Below, piece by piece: positions 1 through 8,559 of a stretch of DNA of 46,576 nt (positions within the stretch are counted from its first letter, which is position 1; every line of letters starts with the position of its first letter). The position numbers and the translations under genes were made by a program. The notes beneath the pieces were generated by a model. The model had not been told where the DNA came from and searched no databases. It saw nothing but the letters and a program-made list of their open reading frames with translations. This stretch comes from an uncultured Desulfuromonadales bacterium. Lineage in GTDB: Bacteria > Desulfobacterota > Desulfuromonadia > Desulfuromonadales > Trichloromonadaceae. The stretch is from assembly GCA_945787465.1 (NCBI GenBank), contig CALZIZ010000008.1, forward strand, positions 1-46,576, read 5' to 3'.

Positions 1-401
1 TCCTCCATTTGCCGGATGCCTGCCTGCTCCCCATCGGTCCAGACCTTGGTTGCGGCAAAAAGCTGGTCCCGGTGCCCAACGCGGTTCAACAGCTCGCCGA
101 TGACCCGCTCCGCCGCACCATACATGGGCGAGGAATCGATCAGCTCGCCGCCGTTTTCAAAGAAGGCCTGCAGGACCTCGGCGAGGCCGGACAGGGCAGC
201 CTCGTCGCTGCCGATGTCAAAGGTTCGCGACGTGCCCAGGCCGATGACCGGCAGGGTCTCGCCGGTGGCCGGGATTGCCCTGCGGATCGCGGCCTTGTCC
301 GCGGCTCGCAGCCCCGAAGGAGCAAGCCATACGGCCGCAAGCGCAGCGGCCAGGGAGCCGACAAAGGTTCTTCGGGACATTTTGGGTTCGTTTGCATTCA
401 T
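1..401 (-). CDS. Aldo/keto reductase, Tat-exported, C-terminus cut by window edge
   Basis: Only the N-terminal ~133 residues are inside the window; the gene runs off the left edge. The start ATG at 401 follows an AGGAGG ribosome site 8-9 bases upstream. The N-terminus has a twin-arginine signal (MSRRTFVG followed by an Ala-rich hydrophobic stretch), so the protein should be exported folded, probably with its nucleotide cofactor. The mature part begins with VIGLGTSRTFDIG and continues with LIDSSPMYGAAE and FAATKVW; this is the NAD(P)H-dependent aldo/keto reductase barrel, with the catalytic Asp in the LIDSS strand and the Tyr in PMYG. The start codon overlaps the stop codon of the upstream permease (ATGA), which suggests translational coupling. 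The substrate cannot be told from the sequence. Confidence 0.88.
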   Translation of the reverse strand, partial: MNANEPKMSRRTFVGSLAAALAAVWLAPSGLRAADKAAIRRAIPATGETLPVIGLGTSRTFDIGSDEAALSGLAEVLQAFFENGGELIDSSPMYGAAERVIGELLNRVGHRDQLFAATKVWTDGEQAGIRQME

Positions 402-1738
402 GGCGATACCTCCTGAGATTTTGCACGTGCTTCTTGCATTCTGCCAAGCCGGTAGCAGATCCACGCCCACACACCGGCCACCGGCACTGCGATGAAGGCG
501 ATGGCTGAAAGCCCCAGGCCAAGGGCCTGCAGACCCGTATAGGCCCAGGCGCTGATTACATCTCCACTGCGGTAAATGACCGTGTCGATCACGTTTTTCG
601 CTTTGTACTTTTCTTCCTGACCGAGAACGACGAAGAGCATTTCCCGCGCGGGCTTCATGATGGCGTAATTGCCGGCCCGACGCCCGATCTGCACTGCGAT
701 CAGCACCCCCAGCAGCGGTACGAGGCCGAGCAACAGGAAACCGGCCCCCAGCAACAGGGGGATCAGCGCCAGTGTCCACCCCAGACCGAAGGCCTTGACG
801 ATACGGCTGGTAAGAAAAACCTGCCCGGCAATGGTCAGGGCGTTGGCGGCAAAATCCATGACCGCGAAGACGATAGTGCGCTTCGCCGGGTCACTGAAAC
901 TGTCACGGATGATCTGGGCCTGCTGAAAATAAAGGAAAGTCGAAAGGGTCGTGTAGAGCAGGATCAGCAAGCAGATCCCCAACAGGTAGGGCGAGCCGAC
1001 AATGAGCCTGAGGCCCGCCAGGGCCCCGCCGCCCAAACCGCGTTCATTGCCGACGAAGGGGGTGTTTCCCGAAACTCCAGTGGCAGCGGCCGGTTCAGGA
1101 TCCATGCTTTCGCGCCAGGCAATCAGCCGATGAATGCAGAGCATAGCCCACCCCAGGCCGGCGGCTGAGATCAGCAGCAGGTTGGTCGGCCCCAGGGGGA
1201 TGGCCAGGGTGGCGGTCAGGACGGGGCCTGCCAGCGCTCCGGCGGTGCCGCCGGCCGCGATAAAGCCGAACAGGCGCTTGGCCTGGGCATCGCTGAAAAG
1301 GTCGACCATGAAACTCCAGAACACCGAGACGATGAACAGATTGAAAACACTGGTCCAGATAAAAAAGGCTCGCGCCACCCAGGCATGGGTCACTCCGGAG
1401 CGGAACAGCCCGAAAAAAAGCAGCAGGCTGGCAATGAAGAAGAGATAGACGAGGGGGAGAAATTTTTTACGGGGGTAGCGCGAAGTTACCCAGCCGAACA
1501 GAGGAACCGAGGCCAGCATCGCCAGAAAGGTCCCGGTGAACAGCCACTGCAGATGCTCGACACCCCCTGCGATCCCCATTTCGTCGCGCATCGGACGCAC
1601 GATATAGTAGGAGCACAGCAGTGCGAAAAAATAACTGAACGACCAGAGCAGCGCCCGGATTTCTTCCGGTTCCACCTGGACCAGTCGTTTCAGCCAGAGA
1701 TGGACCCGCGAGGTGCCGGATTCGGCAAATTGAACCAT
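398..1738 (-). CDS. MFS / NTP-NDP exchange-type membrane transporter
   Basis: Polytopic membrane protein of ~446 residues with about 12 predicted hydrophobic segments. The first membrane segment carries YYIVRPMRDEMGI, which I associate with bacterial proteins annotated as MFS or ATP/ADP-translocase-like transporters. The ATG at 1738 is chosen because GGAGGG lies 8 bases upstream; the longer frame to 1768 has its GGAG directly against the ATG, which is too close. The C-terminal half keeps MKPAREMLFVVLGQEEKYKAKNV, typical of this group. It is the first gene of a two-gene unit with the exported aldo/keto reductase (4-bp overlap). Substrate unknown; nucleotide exchange is only a family guess. Confidence 0.75.
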   Translation of the reverse strand: MVQFAESGTSRVHLWLKRLVQVEPEEIRALLWSFSYFFALLCSYYIVRPMRDEMGIAGGVEHLQWLFTGTFLAMLASVPLFGWVTSRYPRKKFLPLVYLFFIASLLLFFGLFRSGVTHAWVARAFFIWTSVFNLFIVSVFWSFMVDLFSDAQAKRLFGFIAAGGTAGALAGPVLTATLAIPLGPTNLLLISAAGLGWAMLCIHRLIAWRESMDPEPAAATGVSGNTPFVGNERGLGGGALAGLRLIVGSPYLLGICLLILLYTTLSTFLYFQQAQIIRDSFSDPAKRTIVFAVMDFAANALTIAGQVFLTSRIVKAFGLGWTLALIPLLLGAGFLLLGLVPLLGVLIAVQIGRRAGNYAIMKPAREMLFVVLGQEEKYKAKNVIDTVIYRSGDVISAWAYTGLQALGLGLSAIAFIAVPVAGVWAWICYRLGRMQEARAKSQEVSP

Positions 1739-1910
1739 GGAGACTACCCTCCAAATGCGGACTGACATCTCCTTCAGTATATCGCGGAAGCTGGCTGCCT
1801 GCCTTAGGTCGGTTGCTGCCTTTCGACTGTCGAAAGCAGAACCATCAATTCATCTCCATGGTATTGTGTGAGGGATGAAAAGGCCCCCCCCTGGGGAAGC
1901 CCTTGACCAT

Positions 1911-1949
1911 GAAAAAACAAACGCCCTCTACCGGGCAGGTAGAGGGCGT
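1911..1949 (-). terminator. Rho-independent terminator of the UPF0149 gene
   Basis: A 12-bp perfect stem (ACGCCCTCTACC at 1921-1932 with GGTAGAGGGCGT at 1938-1949) with a 5-base loop. Read on the minus strand it is followed by TTGTTTTTTC. It sits about 50 bases after the UPF0149 stop codon. The rest of 1739-1996 shows nothing else recognisable. Confidence 0.9.
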
Positions 1950-1996
1950 CTGTTGCATAAAAAAAATATATCCGCCGTTTCCGGATGGAAACCAGG

Positions 1997-2710
1997 TTAG
2001 TGAACCGAGCCTTCCTGGCCGCAGCAGTTCGGGCCCTTCTCTTCGCCGGAGCAGCCACACGTCCCGGTGTGAGCTTTCTTGCCGGCATCCAGAGAGGTCG
2101 CCTGCCTCTCGACCTCAGCGCCGTAAGCCTGCAGTGTTGCAACGGCAACGGGTAAAGAGGTGTACAGATGGGCAAACAACTCTTCTTCTTCTTCGGGGGT
2201 TTCGGCCATTCGCCCCTCATCGTCCATGAAAAGCTCCGGAGCATCCTCAGGGTACGAGAGCCCAAGCACGACGCCATAGCTGGCAAGGCGCTCGACCTCA
2301 TCCTCGGAAGGCTCTTCGGGGATATGCTCTTCAATCTGCCAGATCTGGGGGCGTATCAGCAGCGCCTGGTGAAACCCGAATACCCAGTCATCCAGATCGA
2401 GAAACTGCTCCTCGGAAAGGTTTTCAACGTCAAAGGGAAAGGTCAGTTCCCCCTTGATGCGCAGCTCGTAGAGCCTGCTGTAGGCCTGGCTCATCCAGCC
2501 GACAAGCTCTTTTTCCTGGTTCTCGTCTTCGAATTTCACGAGGTCTTCACCGAAGACTTCGGGCAGCCATTCGTTGGGATCAAAGACGGTGGGGGTGATC
2601 ACGACTCCGTATAGAAAGCCCTCGAGAGCAGGCATATTGAAGGCCTGTTCGGGATTAACGGCCTGCTGCAGCAGTTTTTCCAGCCCTTGTTTTTCTTCTT
2701 GGGACAGCAT
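1997..2710 (-). CDS. UPF0149 (YecA/YgfB) family protein with Cys-rich tail
   Basis: 237-residue acidic cytoplasmic protein. The core matches the UPF0149/YecA family: N-terminal helical region with GFLYGVVITP, a central LDLDDWVFGFHQALL segment and a long acidic linker. The tail contains a cysteine-rich cluster (CGCSGEEKGPNCCG) in the place where many YecA relatives carry a small metal-binding module, although here it is not a canonical SEC-C motif. AAGGAG precedes the ATG. It is a single gene with its own terminator. The molecular function of the family is not established; ribosome or translation association is suggested only for SEC-C-bearing relatives. Confidence 0.8.
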   Translation of the reverse strand: MLSQEEKQGLEKLLQQAVNPEQAFNMPALEGFLYGVVITPTVFDPNEWLPEVFGEDLVKFEDENQEKELVGWMSQAYSRLYELRIKGELTFPFDVENLSEEQFLDLDDWVFGFHQALLIRPQIWQIEEHIPEEPSEDEVERLASYGVVLGLSYPEDAPELFMDDEGRMAETPEEEEELFAHLYTSLPVAVATLQAYGAEVERQATSLDAGKKAHTGTCGCSGEEKGPNCCGQEGSVH

Positions 2711-2863
2711 GAATTCTCCTTGATGATGGGGCAGTTTTGTAGTGGTGCAAACTTCAGTGGGCGAAAGTATAACCTCAGAGCCCCAAAGGGGGGAAGATTA
2801 AAATCCCGTTTACAGCAAGAGGATTTAAAGATGCTGTAATTCTGGACCTTGAATCCTCGATTC

Positions 2864-3958
2864 TCAGGAGATTAGCTCATCAATGGCTTTGAAATCGAGC
2901 TCGCTCTCAGCCAAAGAGCGGATCAGCTCGATTTTTTCCTGGTCTTCTGCGGTGATCTTCGAAACGTCGGAATTGATGGTTGAAAAAGCCTCAGCATTGG
3001 TAACTTCAGTGCGAATGTAAGGAACCTTGCTGTCATCGAGGATGGTCTGGGTAATCTGGGAGATGGGTGACAGCCCCGCGATGACCAGACCGGCTATCTT
3101 CTTTTTATAAGCGGGCATGTGGTAGAGCGAGGCCAGCATCACCATAAGCTCGTCGCGGGTGCTGTTGACCAGCAGCAGGCTCGATTCTTCAAGCAGGTCG
3201 GCCACCCGCTGGGCAGAGGCGGCGCCAAGTTGTACGTGATGCACAATTCGCGAGGCGGCCTTCTGGTCGCCACGCAGCGGCCGATCGAGGATCTTGGTAA
3301 TGCGGCTGAGGGTCGGATTAGCGAGGATCGGCGAAAAGTTGAACCCTCCCAGAACGGGAAAATCCACCCCCTTGAAGGCTTTTCTCATATAGTGGAGGGA
3401 GTCTTCACGTTTCTCGGGGATCAGCTTGTTGACCAGAACCAGCTTGACCTGCACCCCTTCCTGACGAAACAGGGCGAGGTTCATGCTCACGGCATCGATA
3501 GCATTGCCGATTCCGCCCCCGGACATGAGCATGACCGGGGCGCCAAGCACATTGGCAATTCGGGCGTTGTTCATTCCGATAACCGACCCGACCCCGCTGT
3601 GACCGGAACCCTCGATGACGAGAAAATCACAACGCTTCTCCAGTTCGGTGCCGGCCAGGCGAATTTTCTCAAGAAGCTCCTCAGCAGAAATCTCACCATC
3701 GAGAATCTTGCGGGTCGAGCCGGGATGAAGGACCACCGGGGACATGTACTCGATGTCGCCCTCGAGGCCAAAAACTCCGGCCATCAAGGCGGCATCCTTG
3801 TCGACACTCAATCCGCCGAAGCTCGCCGGCTTGGGCCCCAGGGGCTTGATGAACCCAACCCTGCCGTACTGTTTTTTGGCCATGTGCATCAGCGATAAGC
3901 TGGTGGTGGTCTTACCCGAGTTCTGCCCTGTTGCGGCAATAAATATCTTTTTGGCCAT
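2864..3958 (-). CDS. CobQ/BioD-like P-loop protein with DRTGG domain
   Basis: 364 residues. The N-terminus has an extended P-loop (IAATGQNSGKTTTSLSL) of the dethiobiotin-synthetase/CobQ-like AAA_26 family, and the first ~210 residues follow that fold (FLVIEGSGHSGVGSV is the Walker-B/switch region). The second half (about 215-330) resembles the DRTGG regulatory domain that sits between P-loop and phosphotransacetylase modules in long Pta enzymes. The Pta catalytic domain itself is absent, so this is a stand-alone regulatory-type protein rather than a phosphotransacetylase. AAGGAGG precedes the ATG. It is monocistronic in appearance. Ligand and reaction unknown. Confidence 0.82.
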   Translation of the reverse strand: MAKKIFIAATGQNSGKTTTSLSLMHMAKKQYGRVGFIKPLGPKPASFGGLSVDKDAALMAGVFGLEGDIEYMSPVVLHPGSTRKILDGEISAEELLEKIRLAGTELEKRCDFLVIEGSGHSGVGSVIGMNNARIANVLGAPVMLMSGGGIGNAIDAVSMNLALFRQEGVQVKLVLVNKLIPEKREDSLHYMRKAFKGVDFPVLGGFNFSPILANPTLSRITKILDRPLRGDQKAASRIVHHVQLGAASAQRVADLLEESSLLLVNSTRDELMVMLASLYHMPAYKKKIAGLVIAGLSPISQITQTILDDSKVPYIRTEVTNAEAFSTINSDVSKITAEDQEKIELIRSLAESELDFKAIDELIS

Positions 3959-4296
3959 ATCCCTAGCCTCCTTGGTAGTTCCGGCACCCCAGCGGGGCTC
4001 TGCGCACGCTGTGGGGAGAAAGTTTTTTCAACCTCTGAACTTTCTCACACCTGATTCAGGCGGGCAACATTTTTCCAGATGTCATGAGTGATCAGGCGAA
4101 AGGCATCCCAGACAGGAACCACCATTGACAGTGAGGTACAGACAGTTGGGAGGGATCATAGGTTGTCCAGGCAATAGAAAAGCGGTCAGGCCACCCCGGG
4201 AACTCAAAAGGGTGGCATGACCGCCATATTGCGCCGCCCAGCAGGTGAAGGACGGAAGAAAAGCCCTTATCCGCCCAGGGCATCGGTTTTGTGATG
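3959..4296. other. Intergenic region, no supported gene
   Basis: 338 bases between the PAS gene and the CobQ/BioD-like gene, both on the minus strand. It contains the terminator described at 4173-4224. An open frame at 4092-4310 on the minus strand has no ribosome site, unusual composition and overlaps the terminator hairpin, so I do not call it. The promoter of the P-loop gene is expected in 3960-4170 but I cannot place it. Confidence 0.6.
4173..4224 (-). terminator. Rho-independent terminator after the PAS gene
   Basis: A 15-bp stem with one mismatch: GCGGTCAGGCCACCC (4182-4196) pairs with GGGTGGCATGACCGC (4210-4224) around a 13-base loop. On the minus strand it is followed by TTTTCTATT. 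It lies ~70 bases after the PAS stop codon. Confidence 0.82.
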
Positions 4297-4728
4297 TTAT
4301 TTTGCCTCAAGGGCCGCCAGGCGCTCCTTCAGTTTCTTCTCCCGCTGCCTGCCGGCAGTGACATCGCGCATGATGGCAGCCACCCCCAGGACCTTTCCTT
4401 CATCATCCCGCACCATGACGATGGAAAATTCGCTGGAGATTTGGCTGCCGTCGTTGCGTAGCGCAGGCACCGAAAGTAGATCGGTTCCGTAGTGGGTTTC
4501 GCCGGAGGCCATGACCTTTCGATACCCCTCCCAGTGGCGTTCCCGCAATCGTTCGGGAATGATCAGGTCGAGGGATTGTCCGAGGGCCTCTTCGGCTGGG
4601 TAGCCGAAAATCCGCTCTGCCCCCTGGTTCCAGAGACGGACAACTCCTTGGCTGTCGGCGAAAAGTACCGCATCCGGAGCCTGTTCTATAAGCTGTTTAA
4701 AGATCTCGACATGATTAATTTCATTCAT
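4297..4728 (-). CDS. Single PAS-domain sensor protein
   Basis: About 143 residues from the ATG at 4728, chosen because the PAS fold begins directly after it (IFKQLIEQAPDAVLFADSQG) and because an upstream extension to 4824 would run into the neighbouring DUF488 gene and has no spaced ribosome site. The protein is almost entirely one PAS domain: VRLWNQGAERIFGYPAEEALGQ and the closing VLGVAAIMRDVTAGRQREKKL are signature segments. A short C-terminal helix (KKLKERLAALEAK) looks like a stub coiled coil but no kinase, GGDEF or methyl-accepting domain follows. It may act as a small redox/ligand sensor on a partner protein; no partner is evident. Confidence 0.8.
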   Translation of the reverse strand: MNEINHVEIFKQLIEQAPDAVLFADSQGVVRLWNQGAERIFGYPAEEALGQSLDLIIPERLRERHWEGYRKVMASGETHYGTDLLSVPALRNDGSQISSEFSIVMVRDDEGKVLGVAAIMRDVTAGRQREKKLKERLAALEAK

Positions 4729-4796
4729 GGGGCTAAAGGTCCTTTCTTTGGGATGCAGGCCCAGGGGAAAGCCCAAGGATTCCATCTCCCTTTTTA

Positions 4797-5165
4797 CTAT
4801 TGATGATTTCCCGCACAGTGCCATGATTCCAAATACTCCTTCAGGGCAAAGGCATTATTTAGACACTGTTCCTTTGAGCTGTAAACCAGAGTGACCGTGC
4901 CTTCCTTTGCGAGTTCAAGCAGTTGGTTTATGGCATCCCTGTAGGCATCCAATTCTGTAAAGTATCTCCGTTGGAACTCGGGCCATTTTGCGCGATCGTG
5001 GCCGTACCACTTACGAAGCTCCGTTGAGGGTGCGATCTCCTTGAGCCAGCCATCGATCTTTACAGCAGACTTTGACAGGCCACGTGGCCACAGGCGGTCA
5101 ACGAGGATGCGTCGCCCATCCTCGTTTGAAGGTGGTTCGTAGACTCGTTTGATTCTGATATCCAA
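4797..5165 (-). CDS. DUF488 (YeaO-like) protein
   Basis: The family core is unmistakable: [42 protein letters not shown] and [15 protein letters not shown]. Members of DUF488 are small cytoplasmic proteins of unknown role. The start is uncertain. Homologues begin just before IRIKRVYEP, and a TTG at 5165 (L-D-I-R-I-K) fits this; the frame extends without an ATG to a TTG at 5255, three bases after the narK2 stop. Using 5165 gives ~122 residues. It lies directly downstream of narK2, so may be read through from the nitrate operon, but nothing in its family ties it to nitrate. Confidence 0.8.
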   Translation of the reverse strand: MDIRIKRVYEPPSNEDGRRILVDRLWPRGLSKSAVKIDGWLKEIAPSTELRKWYGHDRAKWPEFQRRYFTELDAYRDAINQLLELAKEGTVTLVYSSKEQCLNNAFALKEYLESWHCAGNHQ

Positions 5166-5258
5166 GGGTTCTCTTTTACCCCCCCGAGCCTTATCCTGTC
5201 TCAGTTGCCACGGGGACAGGATAAGGATTTGGGGAAAACGCAACTCGTTAAGCAAAGC

Positions 5259-6896
5259 TTACGGATTTTGGATATAGGCGTTCTTTCGGGTGTAGAACCA
5301 CCAATTGAGAACAAGACAGACAAAGTAGAAAACCGAGAAGCCGTAAAGGGCGTTTTCCGGAGTGGTTGCCTTGATCTGTTCACCAAATACCTGGGGAATG
5401 ATGAAAGCGCCGTAGGCGGCCACCGCCGAGGTCCAGCCGAGCACCGGACCGGCCTGCTCCTTGTCGAAGATGTGGGCGATAGAGCGGAAGGTCGAGCCGT
5501 TGCCTACGCCGGTGGCGGCAAAGAGCACTATGAAGAGGACCAGGAAGGCGACGAAATGCTCTTCGGGGGTGGCCGAGCCATAGGCGGCCTTCATGAAGTA
5601 GGCGCAGCCCAGAGCCGAGGCGATCATGACGATGGAGACCCACTGGGTGACGATGGCGCCGCCCATTTTGTCGGCGATCTTGCCTCCGACGGGACGGATC
5701 AGGGCGCCGATGAACGGCCCCATCCAGGCGTACATCAGGGCGCTGGGGCCGTTGGGGTTGGCGGTGTTGTGGGTCATGATTCCATCGACCATCACATGGG
5801 AGAAGCCGAAAATGACCTTGATCGACAGGGCAAAGGCCGCCGAGTAGCCAATGAACGAACCGAAGGTCATGGTGTAGATGATGGTCATGGCCCAGGTGTG
5901 CTTGTTGCCGAAAATCTTGTACTGGCGGTTGAGGTTGGCTCGCAGGGCCCCTGTTGTCAGGTGCTTCATGCCGTAAACCGTCGCCGCCATGACCAGCGGT
6001 AACACAATCCACTTGCTGAGCAGGCCCAGGCCGACCGGCGCCGGGAGCAGCAGGTAGAGACCAACCGAAGCGGTCACGAAAGCGATCAGCAGAAGGCCGG
6101 AAATCTTGGCAAAAGAAAGCGGGGTGGAGCCGATCTCCGGCGAAACGGACTCGGTGGTGATGTTGTTCATCCCGAAGAACCCGGCGAAAGCCAGCGGAAT
6201 CAGCAGCACTAACCAGATGTACCCGGCATTTTGAATATAGGTTTCGGTTCCAGCAGGAATCTTGCCGATCAGGGTACCGCTGGTGTTGATCAGGGTCATT
6301 GGTTCCCCACCGAAGATACCGAATGTCATTACCAGGGGGATCAGGATCTGCATGGTGGTGACGCCGAAGTTCCCCAGGCCCGCATTGAGGCCGAGCGAGG
6401 TGCCCTGAACCCGCTTGGGGAAAAAGAAGCTGATGTTGGACATGGACGACGCAAAATTGCCGCCGCCGATGCCGGAAAGCAAGGCGAGAATGTAATAGAT
6501 CCAGATTGGCGTCGTAGGGTTCTGCAGGGCGATGCCAGTCCCCACAGCAGGAATCATCAGCAGGGCTGTGGTGAAAAAGATCGTGTTGCGACCACCGGCA
6601 ATTCGGATCAGAAAAGAACTCGGAATCCGCAGGGTCGCCCCCGACAGGCCGGCGATCGCCGAGAGGGTGAACAATTCAGCCTGGGTGAACGGAAAGCCCA
6701 GATTCAGCATCTGAACGGTGATAATGCTCCAGTAGAGCCAAACAGCGAAGCCGCACAGCAAGCTGGGGATCGAGATCCAGAGGTTGCGGGTTGCAATCTT
6801 CTTGCCTTTGGACTCCCAGAATTGCTCGTCCTCGACATCCCAATGGTCCAGATTAATTGAACTCTTTTCCGAGCTTTTCAGTCTTAATTTTGACAT
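5259..6896 (-). CDS. narK2: NarK2-type nitrate/nitrite transporter
   Basis: MFS permease of ~545 residues with 12 or more membrane segments. The nitrate-signature segment NAGLGNFGVTTMQILIPLV and the second one around GSFIGYSAAFALSIKVIFG identify the NarK family; loop sequence GGRNT and RPVGGKIADKMGG are the MFS motif-A equivalents. The ATG at 6896 is chosen because a perfect AGGAGG lies 6 bases upstream; the frame start at 6917 has none. It overlaps the end of narK1 by 44 bases, so translation is probably coupled. In tandem NarK1-NarK2 pairs, one member usually imports nitrate with protons and the other exchanges nitrate for nitrite; this one resembles the antiporter side, which is inference. 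Confidence 0.92.
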   Translation of the reverse strand: MSKLRLKSSEKSSINLDHWDVEDEQFWESKGKKIATRNLWISIPSLLCGFAVWLYWSIITVQMLNLGFPFTQAELFTLSAIAGLSGATLRIPSSFLIRIAGGRNTIFFTTALLMIPAVGTGIALQNPTTPIWIYYILALLSGIGGGNFASSMSNISFFFPKRVQGTSLGLNAGLGNFGVTTMQILIPLVMTFGIFGGEPMTLINTSGTLIGKIPAGTETYIQNAGYIWLVLLIPLAFAGFFGMNNITTESVSPEIGSTPLSFAKISGLLLIAFVTASVGLYLLLPAPVGLGLLSKWIVLPLVMAATVYGMKHLTTGALRANLNRQYKIFGNKHTWAMTIIYTMTFGSFIGYSAAFALSIKVIFGFSHVMVDGIMTHNTANPNGPSALMYAWMGPFIGALIRPVGGKIADKMGGAIVTQWVSIVMIASALGCAYFMKAAYGSATPEEHFVAFLVLFIVLFAATGVGNGSTFRSIAHIFDKEQAGPVLGWTSAVAAYGAFIIPQVFGEQIKATTPENALYGFSVFYFVCLVLNWWFYTRKNAYIQNP

Positions 6897-8424
6897 CTTC
6901 TGCCTCCTCTCGGTCATTTTCGAACAGCGTTAATTTATCCTTTTCAATCCTCTGCATATCGTCGGGATGTTTTTCCCTCATCATTGACTGGATAGTCAGG
7001 TGCATCCAGATTAAGCAGACTAAAGACAGGGCGAACATAAACATCCAGCAGCTGGTCCAGAGTCCGGTTCCTTCGAGCAGGTAGCCGAAGATGATGGGAC
7101 AGACGAAACCGCCCAAACCACCCAGAACGCCAACCATGCCGCCAACGACCCCCACTTCTTCAGGAAAATAATCCGGAATCAGCTTGTAGACCGCAGCCTT
7201 GCCGATCCCCCAGACGCTTCCGAGCAGGATGACGAAGACCGCAAAAATCCAAACATTGGCCTGGAAGAATATTCGGGTCACCCCCTTGGCCAAAAGTTCC
7301 TTCTTTTTAACCGTCTGACCGACTTCGACGACCGACTCCTGCCAGGCCTGCTTGCTCGGCAGTATCAGCATCTGGTCATCGAAGTTCTTCAGGCTTTCAG
7401 GTCTGCGATTCAGGCTGTATGACTTGCCATCAACAGTCACCGAATCCGGGGTTACCTCCGTCACTGTGCCCCCCCGGGTGGCCATAACACCCCGCCCGGG
7501 AGAGTAAATATCCATCTTGGGGATAATGACCAGAAAGCTGAGCAGGACAGAAGCGCCCAGAACCCAGTACATCACGGAGCGCCCACCGAACTTGTCGGAC
7601 ATCCACCCTCCCAGGGCACGAATAACACCGGATGGAAGACTGAACATGGCAGCAAAAATACCGGCTGTTACCAGGGGCAGATAGTACACGTTGACAAAAT
7701 ACGGGACGAGCCACTGAGAGAAGGCCACGAAGCAGCCGAAGACCAGGAAGTAGTAGAGACCGAAGCGCCAGACCTTGATATCCTTGAGGGGCGTCAGCAT
7801 CTGAACGAAGGATTTACCGTGAGTCTTGGGTTTCTTGTTTTCGGAAAAGATGAAAAAGATAACGCCCATGGTCGCCAGCATGATGGCGTAATAGACCGGC
7901 AGCTGCCGCCAGCCTTCGATGTTGGCCCCATGGTCGGTCAGTTTGTTGAGCAGTGTCGGGGCCAGAAGGGTTGTCAGGGCGGCGCCTGCGTTGCCGGCGC
8001 CGAAAATCCCCAAAGCGGTGCCCTGACGGTTGCGGGGATACCAGACCGAGGTAAAGGCGATGCCGATAGAGAAGCTGACCCCTGCCAGGCCGAAACCGAA
8101 ACTGCAGAGGGCGAAGGTGTTGAAACTGTCTGCCTTCGACAGCAGAAACATCGGAATGGCGCAGAGTACCAACAGGGTTCCGTAAATCGGTTTACCGCCG
8201 AATTTATCGGTAAGCATTCCGGCCGGAAGTCTGAAGATCGAACCGGTAAGTACCGGGATCCCCATCAGCCAGCCGATCTGCACCGGCCCCCAGTCGAAGA
8301 CCTGGTTGTCTACCAGAAAAGTCACCAGAACGCCGTTGAACATCCAGGCGGCGAAGCAGACCGTAAAAGCCAGGGTGTTGAGGAATAGGATTTTGTGCGA
8401 TTTTGCAGTTGCGACTTCTTGCAT
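6853..8424 (-). CDS. narK1: NarK1-type nitrate transporter with extra periplasmic loop domain
   Basis: 523-residue MFS permease. MFS motif A appears twice (AGMLTDKFGGKPI, GGWMSDKFGGRSV), and FGAGNAGAALTTLLAPTLL and GIGKAAVYKLIPDYFP are the nitrate-signature regions. Between membrane segments 9 and 10 (residues ~305-384) there is an ~80-residue hydrophilic insertion containing GGTVTEVTPDSVTVDGKSY and VVEVGQTVKKKELLAKG, which looks like a small beta-rich (biotinyl/SH3-like) module. By MFS topology this loop faces the periplasm. A GGGAGG-type ribosome site precedes the ATG at 8424. The protein ends with a charged ~40-residue cytoplasmic tail. It follows narI after two hairpins and overlaps narK2. 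Confidence 0.92.
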   Translation of the reverse strand: MQEVATAKSHKILFLNTLAFTVCFAAWMFNGVLVTFLVDNQVFDWGPVQIGWLMGIPVLTGSIFRLPAGMLTDKFGGKPIYGTLLVLCAIPMFLLSKADSFNTFALCSFGFGLAGVSFSIGIAFTSVWYPRNRQGTALGIFGAGNAGAALTTLLAPTLLNKLTDHGANIEGWRQLPVYYAIMLATMGVIFFIFSENKKPKTHGKSFVQMLTPLKDIKVWRFGLYYFLVFGCFVAFSQWLVPYFVNVYYLPLVTAGIFAAMFSLPSGVIRALGGWMSDKFGGRSVMYWVLGASVLLSFLVIIPKMDIYSPGRGVMATRGGTVTEVTPDSVTVDGKSYSLNRRPESLKNFDDQMLILPSKQAWQESVVEVGQTVKKKELLAKGVTRIFFQANVWIFAVFVILLGSVWGIGKAAVYKLIPDYFPEEVGVVGGMVGVLGGLGGFVCPIIFGYLLEGTGLWTSCWMFMFALSLVCLIWMHLTIQSMMREKHPDDMQRIEKDKLTLFENDREEAEDVKIKTEKLGKEFN

Positions 8425-8474
8425 AATTCCTGCCTCCCCAAGTTAATAACCCTGATTTCGGATTTTGTCCGGTT

Positions 8475-8539
8475 CTTAAACCCAGATCCGATGGAGCTGG
8501 GTTTAAGCCCGCACAGGAAGTGGCAGAACCCTGTGCGGG
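8475..8539 (-). other. Two adjacent perfect hairpins between narI and narK1
   Basis: Hairpin one: CTTAAACCCAG (8475-8485) with CTGGGTTTAAG (8497-8507), 11 perfect pairs. Hairpin two: CCCGCACAGG (8508-8517) with CCTGTGCGGG (8530-8539), 10 perfect pairs. They abut each other and have no T-tract, so they are unlikely to be simple terminators. They may stabilise the 3' end of the narGHJI message or adjust expression of the transporters relative to the reductase. Confidence 0.75.
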
Positions 8540-8559
8540 GAAAAGGATATCCGTCCGCT

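Noticed and set aside
1804-2334. A 176-residue minus-strand frame overlapping the UPF0149 gene
   Set aside because: It lies in another frame of a clear family member and reads through its terminator.
4092-4310. A 72-residue minus-strand frame after the PAS gene
   Set aside because: It contains the terminator hairpin at 4182-4224, has no ribosome site and an odd Trp/Pro-rich composition.
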